NCBI RefSeq assembly: GCF_026107455.2
Contig: NZ_JAPCHY010000002.1
Location: 358,602 to 422,601, forward strand
Direction: 5' to 3'
Source: Xanthomonas chitinilytica
Lineage (GTDB): Bacteria > Pseudomonadota > Gammaproteobacteria > Xanthomonadales > Xanthomonadaceae
Length of the DNA stretch: 64,000 nt
Below are positions 52,354-63,328 of the stretch, in pieces. Made by a program: the position numbers and the translations under genes. Numbering within the stretch: position 1 is the stretch's first letter; every line of letters starts with the position of its first letter. Below the pieces are notes generated by a model that ran no database searches, was not told the origin of the DNA, and saw nothing but the letters and a program-made list of their open reading frames with translations.

Positions 52354-52806
52354 ATGATCGCCACGCCCGACTACCGCGCCCTGCTCGACACCGCCATCGC
52401 CGAAGCCCGCCAGGGCCTGGCCGAGGGCGGCATCCCGATCGGCGCGGCGCTGTACCACAACGACGGCCGCCTGCTCGGCTGCGGCCACAACCGCCGGGTG
52501 CAGGAGGGCGACCCGTCGATCCACGGCGAGACCGACGCCTTCCGCAAGGCCGGCCGCCAGCGCGGCTACCGCGACACCCTCATGGTCACCACCCTGGCAC
52601 CGTGCTGGTACTGCTCGGGGCTGGTGCGCCAGTTCAACATCGGCACCGTGGTGGTGGGCGAATCGGTCACCTTCCACGGCGGCATCGACTGGCTGCGCGA
52701 GAACGGCGTCAACGTGATCGACCTGGCCGACGAGCGCTGCATCGGCATGATGCGCGACTTCATCGCCACCCACCCGGAGTTGTGGAACGAGGACATCGGC
52801 GAATAG
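52354..52806 (+). CDS. Cytosine deaminase-like enzyme, yeast FCY1 type
   Basis: 150-aa zinc deaminase. Ligands are H57 in IHGETDA with catalytic E59, and C84/C87 in LAPCWYCSG. The layout follows yeast cytosine deaminase FCY1 along its whole length: EGGIPIGAALY, GRLLGCGHNRRVQEG, VVVGESVTF and especially the C-terminus DERCIGMMRDFI ... WNEDIGE. Bacteria more often use the unrelated CodA amidohydrolase. Likely turns cytosine or a related base into the keto form; exact substrate is inferred. ATG 52354 is preferred over a 23-codon longer start. Confidence 0.82.
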   Translation: MIATPDYRALLDTAIAEARQGLAEGGIPIGAALYHNDGRLLGCGHNRRVQEGDPSIHGETDAFRKAGRQRGYRDTLMVTTLAPCWYCSGLVRQFNIGTVVVGESVTFHGGIDWLRENGVNVIDLADERCIGMMRDFIATHPELWNEDIGE

Positions 52807-52822
52807 CGGCCGCCGGTCCCCT

Positions 52823-52850
52823 CCCTTCCCGCCCTCCGGGAAGGGAATTT
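52823..52850 (+). terminator. Terminator after the deaminase gene
   Basis: CCCTTCCCG / CGGGAAGGG stem with a 5-base loop, then AATTT, 17 bp past the stop. Confidence 0.75.
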
Positions 52851-52970
52851 CATGCACGTGGTCACGCTATGGGCGCGTCTGTGGCCCGTGCTTACGTTTC
52901 TGTAACACGCCGCAGGCACATTCAGCTTATGGTTCATCCACCAGGGGGTCGTCGACTTGGAGGTGACGTG

Positions 52971-53228
52971 ATGCACACGCAGCTCAAGCACAGTCCTGAC
53001 CATCACGATTCCATCGCCCGCGCCCGCGAGCGGCTGCAGGTGCAGTACTCCCGGCACCGCAATTCCGCCGACTTCTGGGACGCCTACCAGGCCATCCAGA
53101 GCGAGCTGGCGGCCACGTTCCCGGACGAACGCGTCGAGGTGTGCAACCTGATGGCGCACATCGCCGAACGCTTGGGCGCAGTGGACCATGCCCAGCTGAT
53201 CTGCGGCAGCGGCGCCCGCAACGGCTGA
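52971..53228 (+). CDS. Small protein of unknown function
   Basis: 85-aa soluble, probably all-helical protein (ARERLQVQYSRHRNSADFWD, AYQAIQSELAATFPDERVEV, CNLMAHIAERLGAVDHAQL). I do not know the family. A strong GGAGGTGA ribosome site 5 bases before ATG and codon use like that of neighbours support it as real. It stands alone between the deaminase terminator and the convergent efflux operon. Confidence 0.65.
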   Translation: MHTQLKHSPDHHDSIARARERLQVQYSRHRNSADFWDAYQAIQSELAATFPDERVEVCNLMAHIAERLGAVDHAQLICGSGARNG

Positions 53229-53277
53229 AGCGCCGACCGGCCGCGCCCCTTGTCGAGCCCGGGCCCGGGGAAGGCCC

Positions 53278-54699
53278 TCAGCCCTGCTCCACCCAGCCGC
53301 CGCCCAGCACCTTGTACAGCGTGACCCGGTTGCCCTGCTCGGCCAGCTGCGTGGCGACCAGCCCTTGGCGCGCGCCGTACAGGGTGCGGCGCGCATCCAG
53401 CAGCACCAGGAAGCTGTCCAGGCCGGCGTCGTAGCGGGCCTGCGCCAGGTCGTGGGCGCGCTGCGCCGACTCCAGCAGCGCCTGCTGCGCCACCCGCTGT
53501 TCGGCCAGGGTCCGCTCCAGCGCCAGCGCGTCGGCGACCTCGCGGAAACCGGACTGGATCGCCTTCTCGTACTGTGCCAGCGCGATGTCGCGCTCGGCGG
53601 TGGCCACGCCCAGGTTGGCGCGCAGGCGGCCGCCCTGGAAGATCGGCAGGGTGACCTGCGGCATGAAGCTCCAGACCCGGGTGCCGCTCTCGAACAATCC
53701 CGACAGCTCGCCGCTGGCCGAGCCCACCGCGCCGGTGAGGCTGATCGACGGGAAGAAGGCCGCCCGCGCCGCGCCGATGTTGGCGTTGCCGGCCAGCAGC
53801 TGGTGTTCGGCCGCCATCACGTCCGGGCGCCGCAGCAGCACCTCGGCCGGCAACCCGGCCGGCAGCGGATCGAGCCCGCTGACCTGCGGCTCGAACGCCT
53901 CCGGCAGCAGGTCGGCGGCCACGGTCTGCCCGGCGAGCAGGTTCAGCGCGTTGCGGTCCTGCGCCACCTGTCCGCGATAGCGGGCCACGTCGGCGCGCGC
54001 GGACTCCACCAGCGTCCGCGTCTGGCTCAGTTCCAGCGCCGAGGCGGCGCCCAGCCGGTGGCGCTGCTCGGCCAGCTGCAGCGAGGCCTCGTGGCTTTCC
54101 AGCGTGGCCTGCGCGATGCGCAGCAGCTCGCCGTCGGCCGCCAGCGTCAGCCAGCCCCGGGCCACCTCGGACACCAGCGCGAGCTGCGCCGCACGGCGGC
54201 TCTCGGCACTGGCGAAGTACTGCTGCAGCGCCGCCTGGCTCAGGTTGCGCACGCGTCCGAACAGGTCCAGTTCGAACCCGGCCACGCCCAGTTCGGCGCT
54301 GTACTGCTCGCTGACCGGCACGTCGCCGCCGCTGCGCGTCATCTGCCCGCTGGCCGCCAGCGACGGCAGCCGGTCGGCACGCTGGATGCGGTACTGCGCG
54401 CGCGCCTTCTCGACGTTGAGCATGGCCACGCGCAGGTCGCGGTTGTTGCGCAGCGCCAAGGCGATCACTTCCTCCAGCCGCGGATCGGTGAAGAAGTCGC
54501 GCCAGCCGATGTCGGCCACCGCGCGGGTCGCGGCATCGGCCGGCGCGGAGCCGGCATCCACTGCCGCGGTTTCCGCTGGCAGCGGCCACTGCACCGACAC
54601 ACCCGGCGCCACTTCCACATCGCGCGGTTCGAGCATGGCGCAGCCGGACGCGAACAGGCCCACGGCCAGCGCCAGGGCGGTCATCGATGGCTTACGCAT
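53278..54699 (-). CDS. smeF: RND efflux outer-membrane channel (TolC/OprM type)
   Basis: 473-aa outer-membrane lipoprotein: lipobox ASGCAM at Cys20, two repeats of the NodT-type efflux domain with [58 protein letters not shown] and [14 protein letters not shown]. Forms the exit duct of the pump encoded upstream; it overlaps the permease stop by 8 bp. The symbol follows the Stenotrophomonas SmeDEF order; other RND systems are possible. Confidence 0.88.
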   Translation of the reverse strand: MRKPSMTALALAVGLFASGCAMLEPRDVEVAPGVSVQWPLPAETAAVDAGSAPADAATRAVADIGWRDFFTDPRLEEVIALALRNNRDLRVAMLNVEKARAQYRIQRADRLPSLAASGQMTRSGGDVPVSEQYSAELGVAGFELDLFGRVRNLSQAALQQYFASAESRRAAQLALVSEVARGWLTLAADGELLRIAQATLESHEASLQLAEQRHRLGAASALELSQTRTLVESARADVARYRGQVAQDRNALNLLAGQTVAADLLPEAFEPQVSGLDPLPAGLPAEVLLRRPDVMAAEHQLLAGNANIGAARAAFFPSISLTGAVGSASGELSGLFESGTRVWSFMPQVTLPIFQGGRLRANLGVATAERDIALAQYEKAIQSGFREVADALALERTLAEQRVAQQALLESAQRAHDLAQARYDAGLDSFLVLLDARRTLYGARQGLVATQLAEQGNRVTLYKVLGGGWVEQG

Positions 54700-57600
54700 G
54701 GGAATCGCCTCCCTTGGTGGCGTCCGATGACCGGTCGCGGCCGAAGATCCGGTTGACCACCACGAAGAACAGCGGGATGAAGAACACGCCCAGCGCGGTG
54801 CCGACGACCATGCCGCCGAGCACGCCGGTGCCGATCGCCTTCTGCGCGCCGGAACCGGCACCCGAGGCGATGGCCAGCGGCAGCACGCCCAGGCCGAACG
54901 CCAGCGAGGTCATGATGATCGGGCGCAGGCGGTCGCGCACCGCGTGCATGGTCGCCTCGATCAGGCCCGCGCCCTTCTCCAGGTTCTCCTTGGCGAACTC
55001 CACGATCAGGATCGCGTTCTTGCTGGTCAGGCCCACCGTGGTCAGCATCGCCACCTGGAAGTAGATGTCGCGCTCCATGCCGCGGAAGGTGTTGGCCAGC
55101 ACCGCGCCGAGAATGCCCAGCGGCGCCACCAGCAGCACCGCGGTCGGCACGCTCCAGCTCTCGTACAGCGCGGCCAGGCACAGGAACACGATCAGCAGCG
55201 ACAGCGTGTACAGCAGCGGCGTCTGCGAACCGGCCTGGCGCTCCTGGTAGGACAGCGCGGTCCACTCGATATCGAAGCCCGGCGGCAGGCTGCGGGCGAT
55301 CCGCTCGATCTCGGCCATCGCATCGCCCGAGGCCACGCCCGGCGCCGGCTCGCCCTGGATCTCCATCGCCGACACGCCGTTGTAGCGTTCCAGGCGCGGC
55401 GAACCGTAGTCCCAGCGGGTGCTGGCGAAGGCGCTGAACGGCACCATCTCGCCCTTGGCGTTCTTCACCGACCACAGCCGGAAATCGTCCGGAGTCATGC
55501 GGAAATCGGCATCGGACTGCAGGTAGACACGCTTGACCCGGCCGCGGTCGATGAAGTCGTCGATGTAGCTGCTGCCCCAGGCGGCCGCCAGGGTGCCGTT
55601 GATCGCATCCAGCGACAGCCCCAGCGCGCTGGCGCGGGCGACGTCGATGTCCACGCGCAGCTGCGGGGTGTCTTCCTGGCCGTTGGGGCGCACGTTGGCC
55701 AGCAGATGCGTGCTTTCGCCGGCCATGCCGAGCAGCTGGTTGCGCGCCGCCAGCAGGGCCTCGTGGCCCTGTCCGCCGTTGTCCTTCAGGAAGAAGGTGT
55801 AGCCCGAGCCGATGCCCAGTTCCGGCATCGCCGGCGGCGGGAACGCGAACACGAAGGCGTCCTTGATCCCGCCCAGCGCCATCATCGCGCGACCGGTGAC
55901 CGGACCCACGCCCTGGTCGGCAGTGCGATCGCCCCAGTCCTTGAGCTTGACGAAGGCCATGCCGGCGTTCTGGCCCATGCCGGCGAAACTGAAGCCCTGC
56001 ACCGAGAACACCGACTCGATCGCCTCGGCCTCGTTCTCCATGAAGTGCCGCTCGAGCTTGTCGATCGCTTCCAGGGTGCGCTCCTGGGTGGCGCCGACCG
56101 GGGTCTGCACCAGCGCCATCAGGATGCCCTGGTCCTCGTTGGGCAGGAACGCGCTGGGCAGGCGCGCGAACAACAGGCCCATCACCACGAACAGCGCGGC
56201 GGTGATGCCCATGAACCGCCACGGGCGGGCGATGATGCCGCGCACGCCACGCTGGTACTGGCCGCTGGAGCGCTCGAAGCCGCGGTTGAACCAGCCGAAG
56301 AAGCGGCCGACCGGCCCGCGCGCGACGTGGTGCTCGCCCTTCTTCAGCGGCTTGAGCATGGTCGCGCACAGCGCCGGGGTCAGCACGATCGCCACCAGCA
56401 CCGACAGCGCCATCGCCGACACGATCGTGGCCGAGAACTGCCGGTAGATCACGCCGGTGGAGCCGCTCATGAAGGCCATCGGCACGAACACCGCCGACAG
56501 CACCAGGCCGATGCCGACCAGCGCCCCGGTGATCTGGTCCATCGACTTGCGCGTGGCTTCCAGCGGCGACAGGCCCTCCTCGGACATGATGCGCTCGACG
56601 TTCTCGACCACGACGATGGCGTCGTCGACCAGCAGGCCGATCGCCAGCACCATCGCGAACATGGTCAGCATGTTGATCGAGAAGCCCAGCACCGCCAGCA
56701 CGCCGAAGGTGCCCAGCAGCACCACCGGCACCGCGATCGTCGGGATCAGCGTGGCGCGGAAGTTCTGCAGGAACAGGTACATCACCAGGAACACCAGCAC
56801 GATCGCCTCGATCAGGGTCTTGATCACGCCCTTGATCGACACCTGCACGAACGGCGTGGTGTCGTACGGCACCACCGCCTCAAGGCCGGCCGGGAAATTG
56901 GCCTTCATGTCCTGCAGCGCGGCGCGCACGCCTGCGGCAGTGTCCAGCGCGTTGGCGCCGGTGGCCAGGGTGATGGCGATGCCGGTGGACGGCTTGCCGT
57001 TGTAGCGGGTGACGAAGTCGTAGGTCTCCGCGCCCAGCTCGACCCGGGCGACGTCGCCCAGGCGCAGCTCGCCCCCATCGGCGGCGCTGCGCACCAGGAT
57101 GTTGCGGAACTGTTCCGGCGTCTGCAGGCGATCCTGCGCGTTGATGGTGGCGTTGAGCTGCTGGCCCTTCACCGACGGCGCACCGCCGAGCTGGCCGATG
57201 GCCACCTGCGCGTTCTGCGCGGTGATCGCCGCGGCCACCTCGTCCACCGACAGCCGGTAGGTGTGCAGCTTGTTCGGGTCCAGCCAGATGCGCATGGCGT
57301 ACTTGCCGCCGAACACCTGGATGTTGCCCACGCCCGGCACCCGGCTGAGCGGGTCGACGATGTTGGAACCGACGTAGTCGGAGATGTCGTTGGCGTCCAT
57401 GCTGCCATCGTTGGAGACGAAGCCGATGACCTGCAGGAAACCGCTGCTGGACTTGGCCACGTTGATGCCCTGCCGCTGCACTTCCTGCGGCAGCAGCGGC
57501 ATCGCCAGCTGCAGCTTGTTCTGCACCTGCACCTGGGCGATGTCCGGGTCGGTGCCGCTCTGGAAGGTCAGCGTGATCGTGGCCATGCCGTTGGCCGAGC

Positions 57601-57844
57601 TGTTGGACGAGAAGTAGATCAGCCCGTCCAGGCCCTTCATGTTCTGCTCGATGATCTGCGTCACCGAGTCCTCGACCACCTTGGCCGAGGCGCCCGGGTA
57701 GGTCGCGCTGATCTCGACCGCCGGCGGTGCCACTTCCGGGTACATCGAGATCGGCAGCTTGAGCACCGCCAGCGTGCCGGCGAGCATGATGATGATCGCG
57801 ATGACCCACGCGAAGATGGGTCGATCGATGAAGAAACGTGCCAT
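54692..57844 (-). CDS. smeE: RND multidrug efflux permease (AcrB/SmeE type)
   Basis: 1050-aa hydrophobe/amphiphile efflux-1 transporter of the inner membrane. [20 protein letters not shown] is the family start; the proton-relay Asp pair is in [20 protein letters not shown], and [35 protein letters not shown] and [20 protein letters not shown] follow. Twelve transmembrane helices and two large periplasmic loops are expected. Acts with the adaptor 12 bp upstream and the channel downstream. Confidence 0.96.
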   Translation of the reverse strand: MARFFIDRPIFAWVIAIIIMLAGTLAVLKLPISMYPEVAPPAVEISATYPGASAKVVEDSVTQIIEQNMKGLDGLIYFSSNSSANGMATITLTFQSGTDPDIAQVQVQNKLQLAMPLLPQEVQRQGINVAKSSSGFLQVIGFVSNDGSMDANDISDYVGSNIVDPLSRVPGVGNIQVFGGKYAMRIWLDPNKLHTYRLSVDEVAAAITAQNAQVAIGQLGGAPSVKGQQLNATINAQDRLQTPEQFRNILVRSAADGGELRLGDVARVELGAETYDFVTRYNGKPSTGIAITLATGANALDTAAGVRAALQDMKANFPAGLEAVVPYDTTPFVQVSIKGVIKTLIEAIVLVFLVMYLFLQNFRATLIPTIAVPVVLLGTFGVLAVLGFSINMLTMFAMVLAIGLLVDDAIVVVENVERIMSEEGLSPLEATRKSMDQITGALVGIGLVLSAVFVPMAFMSGSTGVIYRQFSATIVSAMALSVLVAIVLTPALCATMLKPLKKGEHHVARGPVGRFFGWFNRGFERSSGQYQRGVRGIIARPWRFMGITAALFVVMGLLFARLPSAFLPNEDQGILMALVQTPVGATQERTLEAIDKLERHFMENEAEAIESVFSVQGFSFAGMGQNAGMAFVKLKDWGDRTADQGVGPVTGRAMMALGGIKDAFVFAFPPPAMPELGIGSGYTFFLKDNGGQGHEALLAARNQLLGMAGESTHLLANVRPNGQEDTPQLRVDIDVARASALGLSLDAINGTLAAAWGSSYIDDFIDRGRVKRVYLQSDADFRMTPDDFRLWSVKNAKGEMVPFSAFASTRWDYGSPRLERYNGVSAMEIQGEPAPGVASGDAMAEIERIARSLPPGFDIEWTALSYQERQAGSQTPLLYTLSLLIVFLCLAALYESWSVPTAVLLVAPLGILGAVLANTFRGMERDIYFQVAMLTTVGLTSKNAILIVEFAKENLEKGAGLIEATMHAVRDRLRPIIMTSLAFGLGVLPLAIASGAGSGAQKAIGTGVLGGMVVGTALGVFFIPLFFVVVNRIFGRDRSSDATKGGDSHA

Positions 57845-57856
57845 GGGATTCTCCGC

Positions 57857-59029
57857 TTACTGCTCGCCGGCCGGTGCGGCCGGGGCCGTGGGCGCGGGCG
57901 TCTCGGCGCCCCTCTCGGTGGCCTGCACCGGCATGCCGGGGCCGATCTTCTGCAGACCTTCGACGATGACCTTGTCGCCGGCCTGCAGGCCGTCCTCGAC
58001 CAGCCACTTGTCGCCGATCGCGCGGCTGACCTTGACCGGGCGCACCGCGACCTTGCCTTCGCCGTCGACCACCATCGCGCTGGTGTTGCCCTTGGGATCG
58101 CGGGCGATGCCCTGCATCGGCACCAGCAGCGCGTCCTGGCGCACGCCGCTGCCGACCAGCGCGCGCACGAACATGCCCGGCATCAACAGGTTGTCGGGGT
58201 TGTCCACGCGCACGCGCAGGTTGAAGGTGCCGGTGGACGGATCGACGCTGACCTCGGAGAACTCCAGCGTGCCCTTGTGCGCGAACTCGCTGCCGTCCTC
58301 CAGCAGCACGGTCACCGGCAGGCCGTCGGCTCCCTGCAGGCGCCCGGCATCCAGTTCGCGGCGCAGCTGCAGCAGTTCGGCCGAGGACTGGGTCAGGTCG
58401 ATGTAGATCGGATCGAGCTGGTGGATGGTGGCCAGCGCATCGGCCTGGCCGGCATTGACCAGCGCGCCCTGGGTCACCGACGACTTGCCGATGCGGCCGC
58501 CGATCGGCGCGGTGATGCGCGCATACCCCAGCGTGACGTTGGCCGAATCCAGCGCCGCGCGCGCGGCGCCCAGGTCGGCCTCGGCCTGCTTCAGCGCCGC
58601 CTGCGCGTTCTCGTCGTCCTGCACGCTGACCGCGTCGACCTTGGCCAGCTCGGCGATGCGCCTGGCGCTCAGGCGCGCGGCATTGGCGGTCGCCTCGGCC
58701 CGCGCCAGCTGCGCGCGGGCGCTGTTGGCGGCGGCGCGGTAACTCGCGTCGTCCAGCTGGTAGAGCGGCTGCCCGGCCTTCACCAGCCCGCCCTCGGCGA
58801 ACAGCCGCTTGGCGACGATGCCGCTGACCTGCGGCCGTACTTCGGCCACCTGGTAGGCATTGGCACGGCCGGGCAGTTCGCGGGTCAGCGTCACCGTTTC
58901 GGGCTTGAGCGTGGCCACGGTGACCTGTCCGGGACCGCCCTGGGGACCATCGGAAGCGCCGCCACAGGCGGCAACGGTCAGGGCGATCGCCAGGGACAGG
59001 GCGACGAGACGGCAGGGGGATCGGGACAT
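57857..59029 (-). CDS. smeD: RND efflux periplasmic adaptor (AcrA/SmeD type)
   Basis: 390-aa lipoprotein (lipobox VAACGG). ELPGRANAYQVAEVRPQVSG and GQPLYQLDDASYRAAANSA form the lipoyl-like half, a helical hairpin follows, then ARITAPIGGRIGKSSVTQGA and the beta-barrel/MP domain (NPDNLLMPGMFVRALV). The C-terminal tail is Ala/Pro-rich. First gene of the operon; ATG 59029 starts the signal peptide, an earlier ATG 14 codons up is less likely. Controlled from the 239-bp divergent region shared with the TetR gene. Confidence 0.93.
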   Translation of the reverse strand: MSRSPCRLVALSLAIALTVAACGGASDGPQGGPGQVTVATLKPETVTLTRELPGRANAYQVAEVRPQVSGIVAKRLFAEGGLVKAGQPLYQLDDASYRAAANSARAQLARAEATANAARLSARRIAELAKVDAVSVQDDENAQAALKQAEADLGAARAALDSANVTLGYARITAPIGGRIGKSSVTQGALVNAGQADALATIHQLDPIYIDLTQSSAELLQLRRELDAGRLQGADGLPVTVLLEDGSEFAHKGTLEFSEVSVDPSTGTFNLRVRVDNPDNLLMPGMFVRALVGSGVRQDALLVPMQGIARDPKGNTSAMVVDGEGKVAVRPVKVSRAIGDKWLVEDGLQAGDKVIVEGLQKIGPGMPVQATERGAETPAPTAPAAPAGEQ

Positions 59030-59197
59030 GGTGGCAGGCTCGCGGCAGACAAGAGGAAGACCGCCCCACAAACGTTCCGGGCGCGGGAGGGCGGCGGAAA
59101 GCGGTCTGCGAGGCGATGGACAGGGGGCATCCCCGCACCGCGACCACGCCCAGAGTACCGGGACGGATCAGCACGGGGATCGATGGCCGCGAAATAT

Positions 59198-59225
59198 ACA
59201 TACATGCATGTCTGTTTGTAAACAG
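59198..59225. promoter_or_regulatory. Probable TetR operator of the efflux operon
   Basis: ACATACATGCATGTCTGT (59198-59215) is a near-perfect palindrome with an ACATGCATGT core, directly followed by CTGTTT-GT-AAACAG (59212-59225). The first resembles AcrR/SmeT-type operators rich in ACATACAT. It lies 44 bp before the TetR gene and 169 bp before the adaptor gene, fitting control of both. Confidence 0.6.
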
Positions 59226-59268
59226 CTACAATTCAGGCCGGTTTCATCCAGCAACTCTGCACAGAGCA

Positions 59269-59949
59269 ATGGCCAGAAGAACCAAGGAAGAGGCGCAGGC
59301 CACCCGCGAAGGCATCCTCGACGCCGCGCAGGCCTGCTTCCACGAATTCGGCGTCGCCGGCACCAGCCTGGCGATGATCGCGACCCGTGCCGGCTATACC
59401 CGCGGCGCGGTCTACTGGCATTTCAAGAACAAGACCGAAGTGCTGGAGGCGATGATCAACCGCGAGCGCATCCCGTTCATCGAGCGGTTGCGGCGCACCT
59501 CCTCCCCCCGCCGCACCACCCCGGTGCTGGACCTGCGCTCGGCGCTGCTGGTGTCGTTCCAGGAGCTGGCCAACGACGAACGCCTGCGCGGCATGATGGA
59601 GATCATGCTGCGCAACGACCTGTCGGCGGAAAGCCAGGCCATGCAGGAGCTGCAGCGCGACAGCACGCGCGAGGAACTGGAGATCATCGCGCGCGCGTTC
59701 GAGCGCGCGCGCCAGCTGGGCCAACTGCGCGAGCATGCGGATGTCGATACCGCCTCGCGCATCCTGCACACCGGCCTGCACGGCGTGCTGTACAGCGCGA
59801 TGCTGGAGCCTGCGCTGTTCGACCTGCAGCGCGACGGTGCGGAAACCCTCGACGTGATCCTCGGCGCCTACATCAAGGACGGGGTCTTCACCCGCGGCGC
59901 GCCACCTTCGCCGTTGCCCACCGACGATGAGGTTGGCGACGCGGACTGA
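59269..59949 (+). CDS. smeT: TetR-family repressor of the RND operon (SmeT/AcrR type)
   Basis: 226-aa regulator. MARRTKEEAQATREGILDAA and the HTH TSLAMIATRAGYTRGAVYWH (about 32-52) are very close to AcrR, SmeT and TtgR. The C-terminal helical domain should bind pump substrates. ATG 59269 is chosen because MARRTKEEA is the family N-terminus. Divergent from the efflux operon, with palindromes between. Confidence 0.92.
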   Translation: MARRTKEEAQATREGILDAAQACFHEFGVAGTSLAMIATRAGYTRGAVYWHFKNKTEVLEAMINRERIPFIERLRRTSSPRRTTPVLDLRSALLVSFQELANDERLRGMMEIMLRNDLSAESQAMQELQRDSTREELEIIARAFERARQLGQLREHADVDTASRILHTGLHGVLYSAMLEPALFDLQRDGAETLDVILGAYIKDGVFTRGAPPSPLPTDDEVGDAD

Positions 59950-59960
59950 AGTGGTAGTCC

Positions 59961-60022
59961 GTCATCCCCGTGCAGGCGGGGCCTGGTGCCCTGGCTTTCA
60001 CTGGCGGAGATCGCAGGATGAC
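59961..60022. repeat. Short interspersed repeat with GTCATCC ends
   Basis: 62-bp segment bounded by GTCATCC and GGATGAC, with an inner CCCCG-N6-CGGGG stem. The GTCATCCCCG-N-CGGGG start resembles abundant intergenic repeats of Gammaproteobacteria. Follows the TetR stop by 11 bp and may form its transcript end. Confidence 0.5.
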
Positions 60023-60080
60023 TCGCCTGCTGGCTGCTGAGTGTGGCGAAGACGGCAGCCCGCCCGACACCGACAAGCCA

Positions 60081-60321
<241 letters not shown>

Positions 60322-60330
60322 CTTTTTCAG

Positions 60331-60377
60331 CAGCCGAAGAGTTCTTCAACAGCCGAAGTGCTTTTCAACAGCCGAAT
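60331..60377. repeat. Three 19-bp tandem repeats between the inverted elements
   Basis: CAGCCGAAG recurs at 60331, 60350 and 60369 with TTCAACAGCCGAA-type units, a 19-bp period. The rest of the 60322-60548 centre has no gene. Confidence 0.5.
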
Positions 60378-60548
60378 GGCTGGTCATGGCTGGTCAAAGT
60401 AGCTCGCGCCGAAAGGCGCGAAAGCTTTTACCTGCTCTTGAAGCATTTGCACCTCATGCTCTGCCAGGGAAACAACGGCAAAAAACCAAAGCAACAGCAA
60501 AAGCTTTCGCTCCCGCTCCGCGGGGAGCGAGTCACTTTTCTTTGCTTG

Positions 60549-60776
60549 TGCAAAGAAAAGTAACCCAAAGAAAGCACAGCCGAGACGCGAGCCGGCGGGC
60601 TGCGCCCGCCGGTCCCCTGCGCTCCTCGCGTCGGCGGGGCCGGCGCACAACTCGCTTCGCTCAAACACGTGCGCCTCTTCGCCCCGCCGACACTGCGGTG
60701 CTCGGCTCGCTTTACGGCGGGGAAGGTCAAAGGCAGAAGCAAAAGCCGAAGCAACGGCAACGGCAACGGCAACGGC
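60549..60776 (-). repeat. Structured repeat element, copy 2 (inverted)
   Basis: Inverted copy of the element at 60081. Outer helix 60630-60640 with 60681-60691, inner helix 60642-60648 with 60669-60675, second hairpin CCGGCGGGC/GCCCGCCGG at 60592-60612, ending at its outer side in four GCAACG hexamers (60751-60774). The outer and second helices differ in sequence from copy 1 but stay paired. A CTTTTCTTTGC/GCAAAGAAAAG hairpin at 60534-60560 adjoins it. Confidence 0.7.
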
Positions 60777-60892
60777 AGACGATGGTGCTCCAGGCGACAC
60801 CCGGGGCAATCGCCGCAAAAGCGACCACTTCCCAGCTGCCCAAGCAGAAGGTCCTTCGCCCATCTGCGGGAGCAATACATCCCACGACCTGT

Positions 60893-60955
60893 CCGGAAAG
60901 CTCGCGACTGACGTCGCTCCTACTGTAGGAGCGACGTCAGTCGCGAGCTTTCCGG
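60893..60955. repeat. Perfect REP palindrome
   Basis: Two exactly complementary 31-bp arms (60893-60923 and 60925-60955) around a single T. The arms contain GACGTCGCTCCTAC / GTAGGAGCGACGTC and end in GCTTTCC/GGAAAGC. Same family as 35088 and 39721; a partial arm is at 24652. Confidence 0.9.
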
Positions 60956-61009
60956 GCCGCAGCAAGATACCCCGGAAAGTCTCTTCTCCCTCCGACCGGC
61001 GAAGAACCA

Positions 61010-61042
61010 AACAAAAACGGCGGCACCCACGTGCCGCCGCTT
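61010..61042 (-). terminator. Terminator of hslVU
   Basis: Read leftward, GCGGCGGCAC-GTGG-GTGCCGCCG is followed by TTTTTGTTT, 24 bp past the hslU stop. Confidence 0.9.
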
Positions 61043-61065
61043 TCGCACCGGTTCCCACCGGGAAA

Positions 61066-62439
<1,374 letters not shown>

Positions 62440-62465
62440 GGGTGTGCTCACGGATTCAGATGCAT

Positions 62466-62554
62466 GTAGAGCCGAGCCGTGCTCGGCCGACGAAGAGCGC
62501 TGCCGAGCCGTGCTCGGTCGACGAAGAGCGCTGCCGAGCATCGCTCGGCACTAC
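62466..62554. repeat. GTAG...CTAC REP array with 31-bp tandem units
   Basis: Between hslU and hslV. It starts GTAGAGCCGAGCC, has two 31-bp units beginning at 62471 and 62502 that differ at one base, then a partial third unit from 62533 ending CTAC. GAGC-N2-GCTC type stems occur in each unit. Resembles the SMAG repeats of Stenotrophomonas; may tune the hslV/hslU mRNA ratio. Confidence 0.75.
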
Positions 62555-62564
62555 AAGAGAGGCG

Positions 62565-63116
62565 TCACAGCTCCTCGACCACCACGTTGCGGTTGGTATA
62601 GATGCAGATGTCGCCGGCGATGCCGATCGCCTCGCTGGCGATGGTTTTCGCGTCCAGTTCGGTGTGCGCCATCAACGCGCGCGCCGCCGACAGCGCGTAG
62701 GAGCCGCCGGAGCCGATGGCGATGATGCCGTCCTCCGGCTCGATCACGTCGCCGGTGCCGCTGATGATCAGCGAGGTCTCGCGGTCGGCCACCGCCAGCA
62801 GCGCTTCGAGCTTGCCCAGGCGGCGCTCGGTGCGCCAGTCCTTGGCCAGTTCGACCGCGGCCCGCTGCAGCTGGCCGTGCTTTTCGAGTTTCGCCTCGAA
62901 CAGCTCGAACAGGGTGAAGGCATCGGCCGCGGCACCGGCGAAACCGGCCAGTACCTGGCCGTCGCGGCCAAGGCGGCGCACCTTGCGTGCATTGCCCTTC
63001 ATCACCGTATGGCCGAGCGTGACCTGGCCGTCGCCGGCGATGGCCACGTGCTCGCCGCGACGTACGCAGACGATGGTGGTGGCGTGGAAAACGTTGGGGT
63101 TCTGGCTGGGATCCAT
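62565..63116 (-). CDS. hslV: HslV protease subunit
   Basis: 183-aa proteasome-like protease. The nucleophile Thr is in [20 protein letters not shown] (shown in part: ATTIVCVRR) after a 12-13 residue propeptide [12 protein letters not shown], unlike E. coli where it follows Met1. [40 protein letters not shown] and [14 protein letters not shown] are intact. ATG 63116 has GGAGGT upstream. First gene of hslVU with a heat-shock promoter. Confidence 0.96.
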   Translation of the reverse strand: MDPSQNPNVFHATTIVCVRRGEHVAIAGDGQVTLGHTVMKGNARKVRRLGRDGQVLAGFAGAAADAFTLFELFEAKLEKHGQLQRAAVELAKDWRTERRLGKLEALLAVADRETSLIISGTGDVIEPEDGIIAIGSGGSYALSAARALMAHTELDAKTIASEAIGIAGDICIYTNRNVVVEEL

Positions 63117-63140
63117 GCGACCTCCGGAGTGTTCTCCCAG

Positions 63141-63168
63141 AAGTGGGGACGGCCGCGGGCGGTTCAAG
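63141..63168 (-). promoter_or_regulatory. Sigma-32-type promoter of hslVU
   Basis: Read leftward, CTTGAA (63168-63163) and CCCCACTT (63148-63141) are 14 bp apart, close to the heat-shock consensus CTTGAA-N13/14-CCCCATNT. Lies 25 bp before the hslV ATG. Confidence 0.75.
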
Positions 63169-63328
63169 CGCGATGCCGGCGCCGCTTCAGCCAGGCGCAA
63201 CCGGGCCGGACCGGCGCCCGGTTGACGCAGGTCAAGGGCATCCACCGGCGATCGCCGGATGATGCGGCAACGGACATGTTTCCCCGTTCACATCGACGAC
63301 CGCCGTCCCGGCGCCGGAGACAGATCCC

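Noticed and set aside
54944..59221. 1425-codon open frame opposite the RND operon
   Set aside because: His/Arg/Gln-rich shadow of the SmeDEF-like genes without motifs.
62440..62541. N-terminal extension of HslU through the REP array
   Set aside because: Extra residues derive from the tandem repeat and are absent from the HslU family.
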